Assembly (NCBI RefSeq): GCF_001282785.1
Contig: NZ_CVUA01000001.1
Coordinates: forward strand, 682,001-746,000
Length of the DNA: 64,000 nucleotides
Reading direction: 5' to 3'
DNA from: Halolamina sediminis
GTDB taxonomy: Archaea; Halobacteriota; Halobacteria; Halobacteriales; Haloferacaceae
The translations under genes were made by a program, and so were the position numbers. Of the stretch, positions 42,515 through 50,093 are shown piece after piece. The notes beneath the pieces are model-generated. The model had not been told where the DNA came from. It was given only the letters and a program-made list of their open reading frames with translations, and did not search any database. Within the stretch, counting starts at the first letter, position 1. Each line of letters begins with the position of its first letter.

Positions 42515-42596
42515 GCCCCCATGTGCTCCCCCAGGACGCAAAGGGTTTTCCTATCGGCTACACCGAGCGAGACACCACATAGCACGGTCGAGCGGC

Positions 42597-43484
42597 TTAC
42601 TCCTCCCGATCGAGCGTCGCGACGGTGTCGATCCCGTACACGTCTTTCGGCGTCTCGACGTGGGCGTGCACCACGGCGTCGTCGTGACCCTCTTCCAGTA
42701 GCCACCGAACGCGCCGCGGGACGGTCTTCGGCCCCAGCACCGCCCCCGGCCGGTCCGGATCGTCGACGAAGTCCGTCTCCATCAGGAACGGCTCGCCCGC
42801 CTCGGCGGCCGTCAGCAGGCGTTCTTTCTCGCTCATCACGCTCGGCGTCGGCCCCGCGAGCTCGCCGCCGGCGTAGTGCTTTACCACCTTCTCGGCCGGC
42901 AGCCCGCGCGCTTCGGCCCACTCGGCGACCTCGGTGAGGTCGTCGGTTCCCTCGGTGTGGAGTTGGACCGCGCAGTCGTGCTCGGCGCCCAGTTCGAGCC
43001 CGTGTTTGAGCACCGCGTTCGAGGCGTCCCACACCGCGTCGCTGACTTCGTAGTGGGGGCGCCCTGTCTTGAGTGCCAGCGCGCGCTCGTCGCCTGCATC
43101 GGACGGCGGCGACGTCCGGCCGCCGCCGGAGACGTACTCCGCGGCGAGGTCGAGCCCGGACTGCATCAGGTCCCGGGCTTCTTCGGGGCTGTACCCCTCC
43201 TCGAGCAGGTGGCTGATCAGCCCCGGATGCACGCCAAGCACGGGCCACGCCGTCCCGGGCAGGATCTCGTTTGCGTCGGCGACGGCGTCGAGCGTCGCCT
43301 CGAACGCTCGCCGGAAGTCGGCCCGTTCGCTCGGCACTGGCCCGAGGTGCCACGAGGGCTTGTTCACGACGAGCAGGTGGGTGCCGCCCAGTCGCTCGAA
43401 GTCCCGGACTGCGTCCATCCCCTGTCCGTGCTCGGGATCGAGGTGGAGGTGGTTGTCCAGCACCGGCGTGTCGAGTTCGTCCAT
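42597..43484 (-). CDS. TatD-related metal-dependent hydrolase
   Basis: A 295-residue amidohydrolase-fold protein of the TatD/archaeal hydrolase type. It starts with the metal motif VLDNHLHLDP (His12, His14) and has VLGVHPGLISHLLEEGYS near 83, VQLHTEGTDDL, VVKHYAGG with a conserved Lys/His, and FLMETDFVDDP with the terminal Asp. The substrate is unknown; TatD enzymes are DNases, but the archaeal subfamily may act on small molecules. It stands as a single gene divergent from the DUF457-like membrane protein. Confidence 0.82.
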   Translation of the reverse strand: MDELDTPVLDNHLHLDPEHGQGMDAVRDFERLGGTHLLVVNKPSWHLGPVPSERADFRRAFEATLDAVADANEILPGTAWPVLGVHPGLISHLLEEGYSPEEARDLMQSGLDLAAEYVSGGGRTSPPSDAGDERALALKTGRPHYEVSDAVWDASNAVLKHGLELGAEHDCAVQLHTEGTDDLTEVAEWAEARGLPAEKVVKHYAGGELAGPTPSVMSEKERLLTAAEAGEPFLMETDFVDDPDRPGAVLGPKTVPRRVRWLLEEGHDDAVVHAHVETPKDVYGIDTVATLDREE

Positions 43485-43572
43485 ACCCGTACGGCGGGGC
43501 GACCGACCCTTGAACGCTGTCCTGTCGCGCCGGCGCCCTGCGGGCTGTCGACCATCGCTGTGGCCGACACAA

Positions 43573-43584
43573 ACGCTATACCCG
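43573..43584 (+). promoter_or_regulatory. TATA-like box before DUF457-like gene
   Basis: ACGCTATACCCG is centred about 27 nt before GTG 43605. It strongly resembles the boxes at 3156 and 32807. Confidence 0.45.
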
Positions 43585-43604
43585 TGTGTCGCTCACCCAC
43601 ACGC

Positions 43605-44243
43605 GTGCCATCGACGCTGGTCCACGTCGCCGTCGGCGGTCTCGTCGGCGCCGCGCTGCTGGGCGATCGGTTCACGCCGAAAGCCATCGCGGTCGTGCTG
43701 ATCGCCGCCGCGGTTCCCGATCTGGACTCCTTCCTCGCTCCCGTGATCGCGGGCGCCCACCGCTCCGCGCTCCACACGCTCTTCCTCCCTACGCTGCTCG
43801 GCGCGGTCGTGTACGCCGACAGCCGACGCGACCGTTCGTGGCTTCGACAGCGGTGGGGCAGGAACGCACCCTACGTCGCCGCCGTCGCGGTCGTCGCGCT
43901 GCTTGCTGGGGGGATCCTGCCGGACATGGTCACCAACGGCGTCAACGCGCTCTGGCCGCTTCACGACCAGTTCTACACGGTCGACGGCGAACTGAAACTC
44001 TCGACGACGGAGGGCGTGGTGCAGACGTTCGTCGATCTCTCGCCGACCCCCGAGGAGACTTCCCGGCCGTCGACCACCGAGAACACGCGGTACAGCACCG
44101 GCGCGAACCCGACGCCGTGGCAGGAAGACGACGGGCCGGTCGAGCGCGTGTTCCCGCTGGTGACGGCGGGCTGGCAGCTCATGCTCGTCGGGCTCTCGGC
44201 GGCGACGGTGGGCGTGCGCTCGTGGCAGACTCGCGGGCGCTGA
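43605..44243 (+). CDS. YdjM/DUF457-like membrane metal-dependent hydrolase
   Basis: A 212-residue protein with four to five membrane helices. It starts PSTLVHVAVGGLVGAALLG and continues with VPDLDSFLAP and HRSALHTLF, the conserved Asp/His pattern of the YdjM (DUF457) integral membrane hydrolase family. A soluble loop (about 110-175) separates the last two helices. Its biochemical role is unproven; the family is linked to phosphate-ester hydrolysis at membranes. GTG 43605 fits the TATA-like box. Confidence 0.8.
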   Translation: MPSTLVHVAVGGLVGAALLGDRFTPKAIAVVLIAAAVPDLDSFLAPVIAGAHRSALHTLFLPTLLGAVVYADSRRDRSWLRQRWGRNAPYVAAVAVVALLAGGILPDMVTNGVNALWPLHDQFYTVDGELKLSTTEGVVQTFVDLSPTPEETSRPSTTENTRYSTGANPTPWQEDDGPVERVFPLVTAGWQLMLVGLSAATVGVRSWQTRGR

Positions 44244-44308
44244 ACCGCACGTCCCCGGATCCCCCGCGGGAGCGATAGCCTCAACACCGATCGGGCGCCA
44301 CGGCACCC

Positions 44309-44794
44309 ATGGAGATCCGCCCGTACGAACCCGACGACGCGGAGGGGCTGTGGGACTGCAAGCGCGCCTTCGAACTCGGCCTCGGCAGCGGCACCGGCGG
44401 CGAGCAGAAGCAGGCGAAGTACGAGGGAAAACTCGACGCGGAGTACCGCGAGGCGTGGTTCGAGTGGGTCGAGCGCTGTGTCGACGCCGACCCGCGGTGT
44501 GTCACGGTCGCGGCCGAGGAGGAGGGCGTGGTCGGCTACGTGTTCGTCCTGCCCGAATCCCACCGGTTCATCTGGGACGCCGCCGTCCTGAACGAACTCT
44601 ACGTCGCGCCCGACCACCGCGGGACCGGTGTCGCCGACGACCTGATGGACGCCGCCGTCTCGCTCGCCCGCGATCAGGACCTCCCCTTGGACCGTCTCGT
44701 GCTCGACGTGGACCGGGAGAACGAGCGGGCGGGGGCGTTCTACGAGCGCCACGGCTTCGAGCACTGGGGCGAGATGGTCGCCCGGAAGCTCTGA
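44309..44794 (+). CDS. GNAT acetyltransferase (RimI-like)
   Basis: A 161-residue single-domain N-acetyltransferase with motif A LNELYVAPDHRGTGVADDLM (acetyl-CoA pyrophosphate loop) and motif B LDVDRENERAGAFYERHGFE. A lysine/glutamine-rich helix (GGEQKQAKYEGKLD) near residue 30 is a loop insertion. The substrate is unknown. It is convergent with two further acetyltransferase genes on the opposite strand. Confidence 0.85.
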   Translation: MEIRPYEPDDAEGLWDCKRAFELGLGSGTGGEQKQAKYEGKLDAEYREAWFEWVERCVDADPRCVTVAAEEEGVVGYVFVLPESHRFIWDAAVLNELYVAPDHRGTGVADDLMDAAVSLARDQDLPLDRLVLDVDRENERAGAFYERHGFEHWGEMVARKL

Positions 44795-44800
44795 GGGGAT

Positions 44801-45475
44801 CTACCGGAACTCGACGGTGGTGTTGGCGCCGTCGGCCTCGCGCCACTCCGGCTGGCTCACCGAATACTCGATCGTGTCGTGGACGATCCCGTCGTCGAAG
44901 CTCACGCGGTTCCGGAACCGCCCGGCGCGCCGGCCGCCGTGGCGCTCGACGTACTTCGTGATCGCGCGCTCGGAGTTCTCGTTCTCGGGGAGGTGTGAAA
45001 CCCGGACCAGATCGAGGTCGAGACGATCGAACGCTAGCCGGAGCAGCGCGTCGGCGCGCTCGCCGGAGTAGCCGCGTCCCCAGAACGGTTTGCGGAGCCA
45101 CATTCCGAGACCCCCGACCCGTGAGTCCCAGTCGGCGAACAACCCCGCCGTCCCGGCGAACTCGCCCGCCCCGTCGCCGGGCTCCGCCTGGCTGCCAGCG
45201 GAGCGTCGCTCCTCACGGGGCTTCCCCTCGCGGAGACGGAGCAGGTACATCGCTCCCTCATCGTTCTCGGTGCGCTCGGCCACGTCCGCCAGCGTCTCCG
45301 CGACGCCGTGTGGGTGGTCGTACGGGCTCCACGTGAGGTACTCGGTGGTCTCCTCGATGTCCGGCGCTCCCTCGCGCCAGTGCTCGTACAGATCGAGCGC
45401 GTCCGCGTCGGCGGTGTCCGCCCCCACCAGCCACAGTCGGTCGGTCAGCACCGTCTCGGGGAACAGGTCGCTCAC
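44801..45475 (-). CDS. GNAT acetyltransferase (RimJ/RimL-like), paralogue B
   Basis: A 224-residue RimJ/RimL-type acetyltransferase. TVLTDRLWLVGADTADADALDLYEH marks the start, MWLRKPFWGRGYSGERADALL the acetyl-CoA loop, and NENSERAITKYVERHGGRRAGRF motif B. It shares its key motifs and architecture with the gene just upstream, so the two are tandem duplicates. Its GTG start overlaps the upstream TGA (GTGA). Possible roles are N-terminal protein acetylation or small-molecule modification. Confidence 0.87.
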   Translation of the reverse strand: MSDLFPETVLTDRLWLVGADTADADALDLYEHWREGAPDIEETTEYLTWSPYDHPHGVAETLADVAERTENDEGAMYLLRLREGKPREERRSAGSQAEPGDGAGEFAGTAGLFADWDSRVGGLGMWLRKPFWGRGYSGERADALLRLAFDRLDLDLVRVSHLPENENSERAITKYVERHGGRRAGRFRNRVSFDDGIVHDTIEYSVSQPEWREADGANTTVEFR

Positions 45476-46110
45476 GCCCAGAGCTCCCCCTCGTGGTCGA
45501 GGAACGTCACCTCGTGGTCCGGGTCGGCGTCGTGGTACTCCGACTGCGTGACGCTGTAGCGCACGACGTCGACGGGCCCGTCGCCGTCGCTGTGGAAGTT
45601 CCGCAGCGTCCCCTCGCGGCGGCCGCCCATGCGGTCGATGTACTTCTCGATCGCTCGTTCCGACTGCTCGTTGTCGGCGTCGTGGGTCACGGTGACAACC
45701 TCGAGATCGAGGTGTTCGAACGCCAGCTCGGCCAGCGCCAGCGCGCGCTCGCCCGAGTAGCCCCGCCCCCAGAACGGCTTGCGGAGCCACGTGCCGAGCT
45801 CGGCGCTGTCGGTGTCCCAGTCGAGCGTGAGGCCGCCGAAGCCGGCGATCTCGCCGGCCCCGTCCTCACTCTTCTTCGGCCGGATGACGTAGTCGGCCCC
45901 CTCGTGCTCCTCGCGGAGCTCGACGCCGCCTTCGAGGAACTCGACCGTCGCCTTCGGGTGGGGGTGTGGCTCCCACGGCAGGTACTCGGTGATCTCGTCG
46001 ATGTGTGGGTGGCCAGCCCGGCAGTGGTCGTACAGCTCGAACACGTCGACGTACTCGGGCGTCCGTGGCTCCAGCCGGAGTCGCTCGGTCTCGATGATCG
46101 CGGGGAACAT
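45472..46110 (-). CDS. GNAT acetyltransferase (RimJ/RimL-like), paralogue A
   Basis: A 212-residue acetyltransferase starting MFPAIIETERLRLEPRTPEY, with LRKPFWGRGYSGERALALAE and NEQSERAIEKYIDRMGGRREG. The long shared motif WLRKPFWGRGYSGER with the downstream gene shows recent duplication and divergence. ATG 46110 is the family start; longer in-frame openings run into the promoter region of the VapB-like gene. The two paralogues form a coupled operon. Confidence 0.88.
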   Translation of the reverse strand: MFPAIIETERLRLEPRTPEYVDVFELYDHCRAGHPHIDEITEYLPWEPHPHPKATVEFLEGGVELREEHEGADYVIRPKKSEDGAGEIAGFGGLTLDWDTDSAELGTWLRKPFWGRGYSGERALALAELAFEHLDLEVVTVTHDADNEQSERAIEKYIDRMGGRREGTLRNFHSDGDGPVDVVRYSVTQSEYHDADPDHEVTFLDHEGELWA

Positions 46111-46282
46111 ACTCGTGAGGATGTCGGGGAACTGAAAAAGTCTGCCTCGGCTGTGGGGAGCGCTTGCATACGACGTACCACCGAACGGTTCATCCCGCGG
46201 CGGCCGACTCGCCAACGATGGTGTACTCGATACACTCGCTAGCTTCGACGGGGTTTCGACGCTGACGACGGCATCGGCTATT

Positions 46283-46330
46283 CTGTGGGATAATCCGGGT
46301 ATCTGGGGAATAATTTTGTATCTTCCCACA
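46283..46330 (+). promoter_or_regulatory. AT-rich promoter with inverted repeat before VapB-like gene
   Basis: TGTGGGA (46283-46289) is mirrored by TCCCACA (46324-46330), bracketing an AT-rich segment with GAATAATTTTGTAT (46308-46320) that can serve as TATA box. The start codon is at 46343. Autoregulation through such operators is usual for toxin-antitoxin operons. Confidence 0.45.
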
Positions 46331-46342
46331 TAACACGCGTCT

Positions 46343-46573
46343 ATGTCGGACGTGACTCTCGACGATCGAGGGCGGCTAACGCTCCCGAAGGAGATGCGGG
46401 AGCGGTACGGGGACCGCTATCGTGTCGTCGAACTCCACGACGGTATCAAGCTCGTTCCGATCGCCGACGACCCGCTTGCCGCGCTCAGAGAGGAGTTCGC
46501 CGATATCGATAAGTCGGCTGAGGAGTTTCGCGACGAGGCGCGCGAGGCGGCACTCGAAGAGGCGGGCCACTGA
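46343..46573 (+). CDS. AbrB/SpoVT-type antitoxin (VapB-like)
   Basis: A 76-residue protein with an N-terminal swapped-hairpin AbrB domain (DVTLDDRGRLTLPKEMRERY, about 2-47) and an acidic helical tail (EEFADIDKSAEEFRDEAREA) that probably covers the toxin. The stop TGA is immediately followed by the ATG of the PIN-domain gene. It would bind its own promoter and neutralise the toxin. Confidence 0.87.
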   Translation: MSDVTLDDRGRLTLPKEMRERYGDRYRVVELHDGIKLVPIADDPLAALREEFADIDKSAEEFRDEAREAALEEAGH

Positions 46574-46948
46574 ATGTACGCGGAAACAGATTTCCTGCTC
46601 GCACTCCTCAAAGACGAAGATTGGCTCGGTGACGCAGCCGAGTCAGTGTACCGGGAGTATCGGGACGAGCTGTGGACCTCGCAGTTCACGCTCATCGAAC
46701 TCCTGCTTGTCGCGTATCGTGAAGAGCGGGATACCGCACAGATCGTGACGAACGCCGCCGAGCTTATCGAGGTTCGTGGCGACGTCGATACGGTCGTCGC
46801 GGCAGCGACGTACGTCGAAGCCCACGACTTCACTCCGTTCGACGCGCTCCACCTCGTCGAGTCGGACGGCGATACTGTCGTCTCCAGCGACGGGACGTAC
46901 GAGGGGTTCGCACCACGACTCGACCTGACGGAGGTGGGTGAAGACTGA
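46574..46948 (+). CDS. PIN-domain toxin (VapC-like ribonuclease)
   Basis: A 124-residue PIN-domain protein with the acidic set Asp6 (YAETDFLLAL), Glu42 (TLIELLL), Asp90 (FDALHL) and Asp106 near SSDGTYEG, forming the magnesium site of VapC endoribonucleases. It lies directly after the antitoxin with no spacer. The targets of haloarchaeal VapC are not known. The pair lies between acetyltransferase genes and rfcL, and its composition is somewhat lower in GC than its neighbours, consistent with mobility. Confidence 0.87.
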   Translation: MYAETDFLLALLKDEDWLGDAAESVYREYRDELWTSQFTLIELLLVAYREERDTAQIVTNAAELIEVRGDVDTVVAAATYVEAHDFTPFDALHLVESDGDTVVSSDGTYEGFAPRLDLTEVGED

Positions 46949-46990
46949 TGCTCCGGAACAACTAACCACCGCAGCCACCTCCCTCCGGTA

Positions 46991-48445
46991 ATGGCTGATT
47001 GGACCGAGTCCTACCGGCCCGACACGCTCTCGGCGGTCCGGGGGAACGACAAGGCCCGCGACGCCTTCGAGGAGTGGGGGCAGACGTGGGATGACCACCG
47101 GGAGGCGGTGATCCTCTACGGCAGCCCCGGGGTGGGGAAGACCTCCGCGGCCCACGCGCTGGCGTCGGACATGGGCTGGGAGACGGTCGAACTCAACGCC
47201 TCCGACCAGCGCACCGCCGACAAGATCGAGCGGTTCGCCGGCCGCGCGGCGCGCAACGAGACCCTCGGCGGCGACTCCACCGACGAGGGGGGGCGCCAGC
47301 TCGTCATCGTCGACGAGGCCGACAACATCCACGGCAACTACGACCGGGGCGGCGCACAGGCGATCACCAAACTGGTGAAGGAGTCGAACCAGCCGATCGT
47401 CCTGATCGCCAACGAGTTCTACGAGATGAGCCGCGGGCTCCGGAACGCCTGCCAAGACATCGAGTTCCGAGACGTGTCCGCGCGCTCGATCGTCCCCGTC
47501 CTCCGGGACATCTGCCGGAAGGAAGGGGTCGAGTTCGACGCCGACGCGCTCCAGCGCATCGCCGACGCCAACAGCGGCGATCTCCGCGGCGCGGTGAAGG
47601 ACCTGCAAGCGACCGCCGAGGGGAAAGAGCACCTCACCGTCGAGGACGTGGTCACCGGCGACCGCGACACCACGGCGGGCATTTTCACTGTCCTCGACGC
47701 GATTCTGAAGGAGGAGGAGAGCGCACAGGACGCGCTGCACGTCGCCTACGACGCCGACGAGACGCCGGACGACCTCACGGCGTGGGTCGAGGACAAGGTG
47801 ATGAAGGTGTACGAGCCCGAGGAGACCGTCCGGGCCTACGAGTTCCTCGCGAACGCCGACCGCTGGCTGGGCCGCGTCCAGGCCACCCAGGACTACTCCT
47901 ACTGGCGCTACGTCACCGACAACACCGCCGCGGGCGTCGCAGCCTCGCGGGACGGCACCTCCGGCGGCTGGACGCAGTACGGCGGGCGACCACAGATGTG
48001 GCCCGCCTCGGACGCGACGATCGACGAGATCTGCCGGAAGATCGCGGTCTCGGGCGGGCTGAGCATCGAGACCGCCCGGCGGGAGGTGCTCCCGTTCCTC
48101 TCGGCGATGATCCACCACTGCAAGCCCCGCGAGCTCGCGGTCGCCGTGACGGCGTACTTCGAGTTCGACGAGGAGGACCTCGCGGCGGTCTCGGGTAGTG
48201 GCGAGTCCACCAACAAGGTACAGGGGATCGTCGCGGACGCCGAAGAACTCCGCGAGGAACAGATGGAGGAGCACGCCGGCGGCGCGTTCGCGGGCGAGCT
48301 CCCGGACCGTGAGGACGAGGCCGAGGAGGCAGCATCCGGCGACGCCGAGTCGACCCCGGAGGACGACGCGGCGGAACCGGAGCCGGACGACTCCGAGGAG
48401 GAAGAGGCGGACGACTCGCAGGCGGGGCTCTCGGACTTCGTCTAG
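46991..48445 (+). CDS. rfcL: Replication factor C large subunit
   Basis: The clamp-loader subunit that, with RfcS, opens and loads the PCNA ring. The 484-residue protein has the AAA+ box WTESYRPDTLSAVRGND, Walker A GSPGVGKT (44-51), Walker B LVIVDEADNI near 105, and sensor and arginine regions in SARSIVPVLRDICRKEGVEF. The helical C-terminal half ends with a very acidic tail and a short ...QAGLSDFV that may be a PCNA-interacting peptide. ATG 46991 is the family start. Confidence 0.95.
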   Translation: MADWTESYRPDTLSAVRGNDKARDAFEEWGQTWDDHREAVILYGSPGVGKTSAAHALASDMGWETVELNASDQRTADKIERFAGRAARNETLGGDSTDEGGRQLVIVDEADNIHGNYDRGGAQAITKLVKESNQPIVLIANEFYEMSRGLRNACQDIEFRDVSARSIVPVLRDICRKEGVEFDADALQRIADANSGDLRGAVKDLQATAEGKEHLTVEDVVTGDRDTTAGIFTVLDAILKEEESAQDALHVAYDADETPDDLTAWVEDKVMKVYEPEETVRAYEFLANADRWLGRVQATQDYSYWRYVTDNTAAGVAASRDGTSGGWTQYGGRPQMWPASDATIDEICRKIAVSGGLSIETARREVLPFLSAMIHHCKPRELAVAVTAYFEFDEEDLAAVSGSGESTNKVQGIVADAEELREEQMEEHAGGAFAGELPDREDEAEEAASGDAESTPEDDAAEPEPDDSEEEEADDSQAGLSDFV

Positions 48446-48454
48446 TCGGCGTTC

Positions 48455-48937
48455 TCAGTCGACGGTCGTCGCCCGCGCAGTCACTCGCTGCTGTCTAACG
48501 GTGACGACTATCGTGTCGGCGCCGGTCGGGCCGGGCAGCGCGGCGTGGAGCACGATCCGCGTGCGGTCGCCGTCGCCCCCGTTCCCGGAGTCGACGACGG
48601 CTTCGAACGCCCAGCGTCCCGCTCGCGGGAAGAAGTCGGAGACCATCCGCTCGCCGTCCGCCCGGAGCCGGTACTCGCCGGTCGCCTCGGGCTCCTCGAA
48701 ATCGACGTCCCGGGGCGTCTCCGGGGTCGCCGTCGGCGACTCCGTGATTCCGATACCGCCGCCGCTACCCCCGTCGCGCTCGGGGAGCTGCGCTGCACGG
48801 ACCGTGACGGTGACGGGCTCGCTCCGGCGGTTCCGGACGTGGAGGCCGCCGGGGACCGTGTTCTCCCGGAGCGACCGGCCACAGCCGGCGAGCGCGACGG
48901 GGACGGCGGCGAGGACGGCGCGGCGTGACCGCTGCAT
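48455..48937 (-). CDS. Predicted secreted lipoprotein, function unknown
   Basis: A 160-residue protein beginning with a twin-arginine-like peptide MQRSRRAVLAAVPVALAGC that ends in a lipobox Cys, so it is probably a Tat lipoprotein. The mature part is beta-rich with a Ser/Gly/Pro linker (about 50-75), similar to other short haloarchaeal surface lipoproteins of unknown role. It is preceded by a tandem 68-bp repeat and is convergent with rfcL. The role is not known. Confidence 0.7.
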   Translation of the reverse strand: MQRSRRAVLAAVPVALAGCGRSLRENTVPGGLHVRNRRSEPVTVTVRAAQLPERDGGSGGGIGITESPTATPETPRDVDFEEPEATGEYRLRADGERMVSDFFPRAGRWAFEAVVDSGNGGDGDRTRIVLHAALPGPTGADTIVVTVRQQRVTARATTVD

Positions 48938-48975
48938 GGGCAGTAGCTGTCGGGGTGAGGGGAAGAGGGTTTGGA

Positions 48976-49111
48976 CTGCCGACCTCGGCGAGAGCACGGA
49001 GCCGACGACGGTCGGCGATACGCTCCTGATGGCGGGGTCGTGCCTGCCGACCTCGGCGAGAGCACGGAGCCGACGGCGGTCGACGATACGTTCCTGATGG
49101 CGGGGTCGTGG
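48976..49111. repeat. Two tandem 68-bp direct repeats
   Basis: The segment starting CTGCCGACCTCGGCGAGAG occurs at 48976-49043 and again at 49044-49111 with only a few substitutions. It fills the spacer between the ctaA stop and the lipoprotein start and contains short GC palindromes (CCGACGACGGTCGG). A third partial unit (GTGCCGAAAAC) follows. Confidence 0.88.
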
Positions 49112-49144
49112 GTGCCGAAAACGGGGAGAGGCGACGTCGCTGTC

Positions 49145-49987
49145 TCAGGCCAGCGAGTGGCGCTCCTCGCCGGAGCCCTCGCGGGCCGCGTAGGCCACGA
49201 CGGCTGTCGCGACGAACGCGACGAGGTAGAGCAGCCCGTTCACGAGGCGAGCCTCGTCGGTGTACACCACCAGATCGCGGCCGAGCAGCGTCACGAGGAA
49301 CATCGCGGCGCCGGCGACGAACACGCCCGGCCGGTAGCGCGCGAGCGACGTGTCGGGCAGCCAGACGGCGGCGGCGACCAACGCGGCGAAGGCCGCCAGC
49401 GCGGTCAGCGCGAACGCACCCTGTGCGGGCGGCCCGTAGTCGATCAGCGGGCTGACTCGGCTGACCAGGAAGTTCGCGGGGATCACCAGCAGCGCCGCGC
49501 CGACGGCGAGTCGGCCCCGCTCGAACAGCGAGCGTTCGTAGTGGCCGCGGTAGGCGGTGAGCGTCGACAGCGTCAGCGCGGTGAAGATGCTCAGCGCGAA
49601 CAGCAGGTGGGCGGCGTGGGTCGGCACCGAGTACCCCCACGGGATCGCACCGTTGAGCGTCACCGTGATCGCGCCCACGGAGATCTGGAACGGGAGGAGG
49701 ACCAGTGCCGCCGTGGCGTACAGCGCCGTCCGGCGGTTCTGATCGCCGCGCCACGCGGCGGCGACGACGCCAACGATCACGAACCCGGTGATCATCGCGA
49801 CGAGGCGGTGGAACCACTCGATGAAACTCGGGATCGTCTGTGGCAGCACACCCCCGTCACACAGCGGCCACTGCTGGGAGCAGGCCAGCCCGGAGCCCGT
49901 CGCCGCGGTGTAGACGCCGAGCGCGACCAGAACCCCGGTGAGCGCCGTGGTGAACAGGGCGAACCGCCGGTAGCTGGGACGCTTCAT
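49145..49987 (-). CDS. ctaA: CtaA/COX15-like heme A synthase
   Basis: Makes heme A for terminal oxidases by oxidising the heme O methyl group. The 280-residue protein has eight membrane helices. Conserved features are the first-helix TGSGLACSQQWPLCDG (with Cys residues in the extracellular loop), the heme-binding IEWFHRLVAMITGFVIVG and PTHAAHLLFALSIFTALTL histidine helices, and VTLNGAIPWGYSVPTHA. ATG 49987 starts the family form. It stands alone, with about 100 bp to the divergent peptidase-like gene. Confidence 0.88.
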   Translation of the reverse strand: MKRPSYRRFALFTTALTGVLVALGVYTAATGSGLACSQQWPLCDGGVLPQTIPSFIEWFHRLVAMITGFVIVGVVAAAWRGDQNRRTALYATAALVLLPFQISVGAITVTLNGAIPWGYSVPTHAAHLLFALSIFTALTLSTLTAYRGHYERSLFERGRLAVGAALLVIPANFLVSRVSPLIDYGPPAQGAFALTALAAFAALVAAAVWLPDTSLARYRPGVFVAGAAMFLVTLLGRDLVVYTDEARLVNGLLYLVAFVATAVVAYAAREGSGEERHSLA

Positions 49988-50093
49988 TCGCCGGAACTCG
50001 GGCTCGCGGTCACTTGGGCGTTCCGTTGCAGGCGCGCTCGCGCGCGGGAGTCGGAGTCGGGGCGTTCAAGTCGCCGCCGCCGCCAGCGCCGGT

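Noticed and set aside
43271-43513. Opposite-strand open frame over the TatD-like gene
   Set aside because: It is basic and low complexity, whereas the minus-strand frame has metal-binding motifs and acidic haloarchaeal composition.
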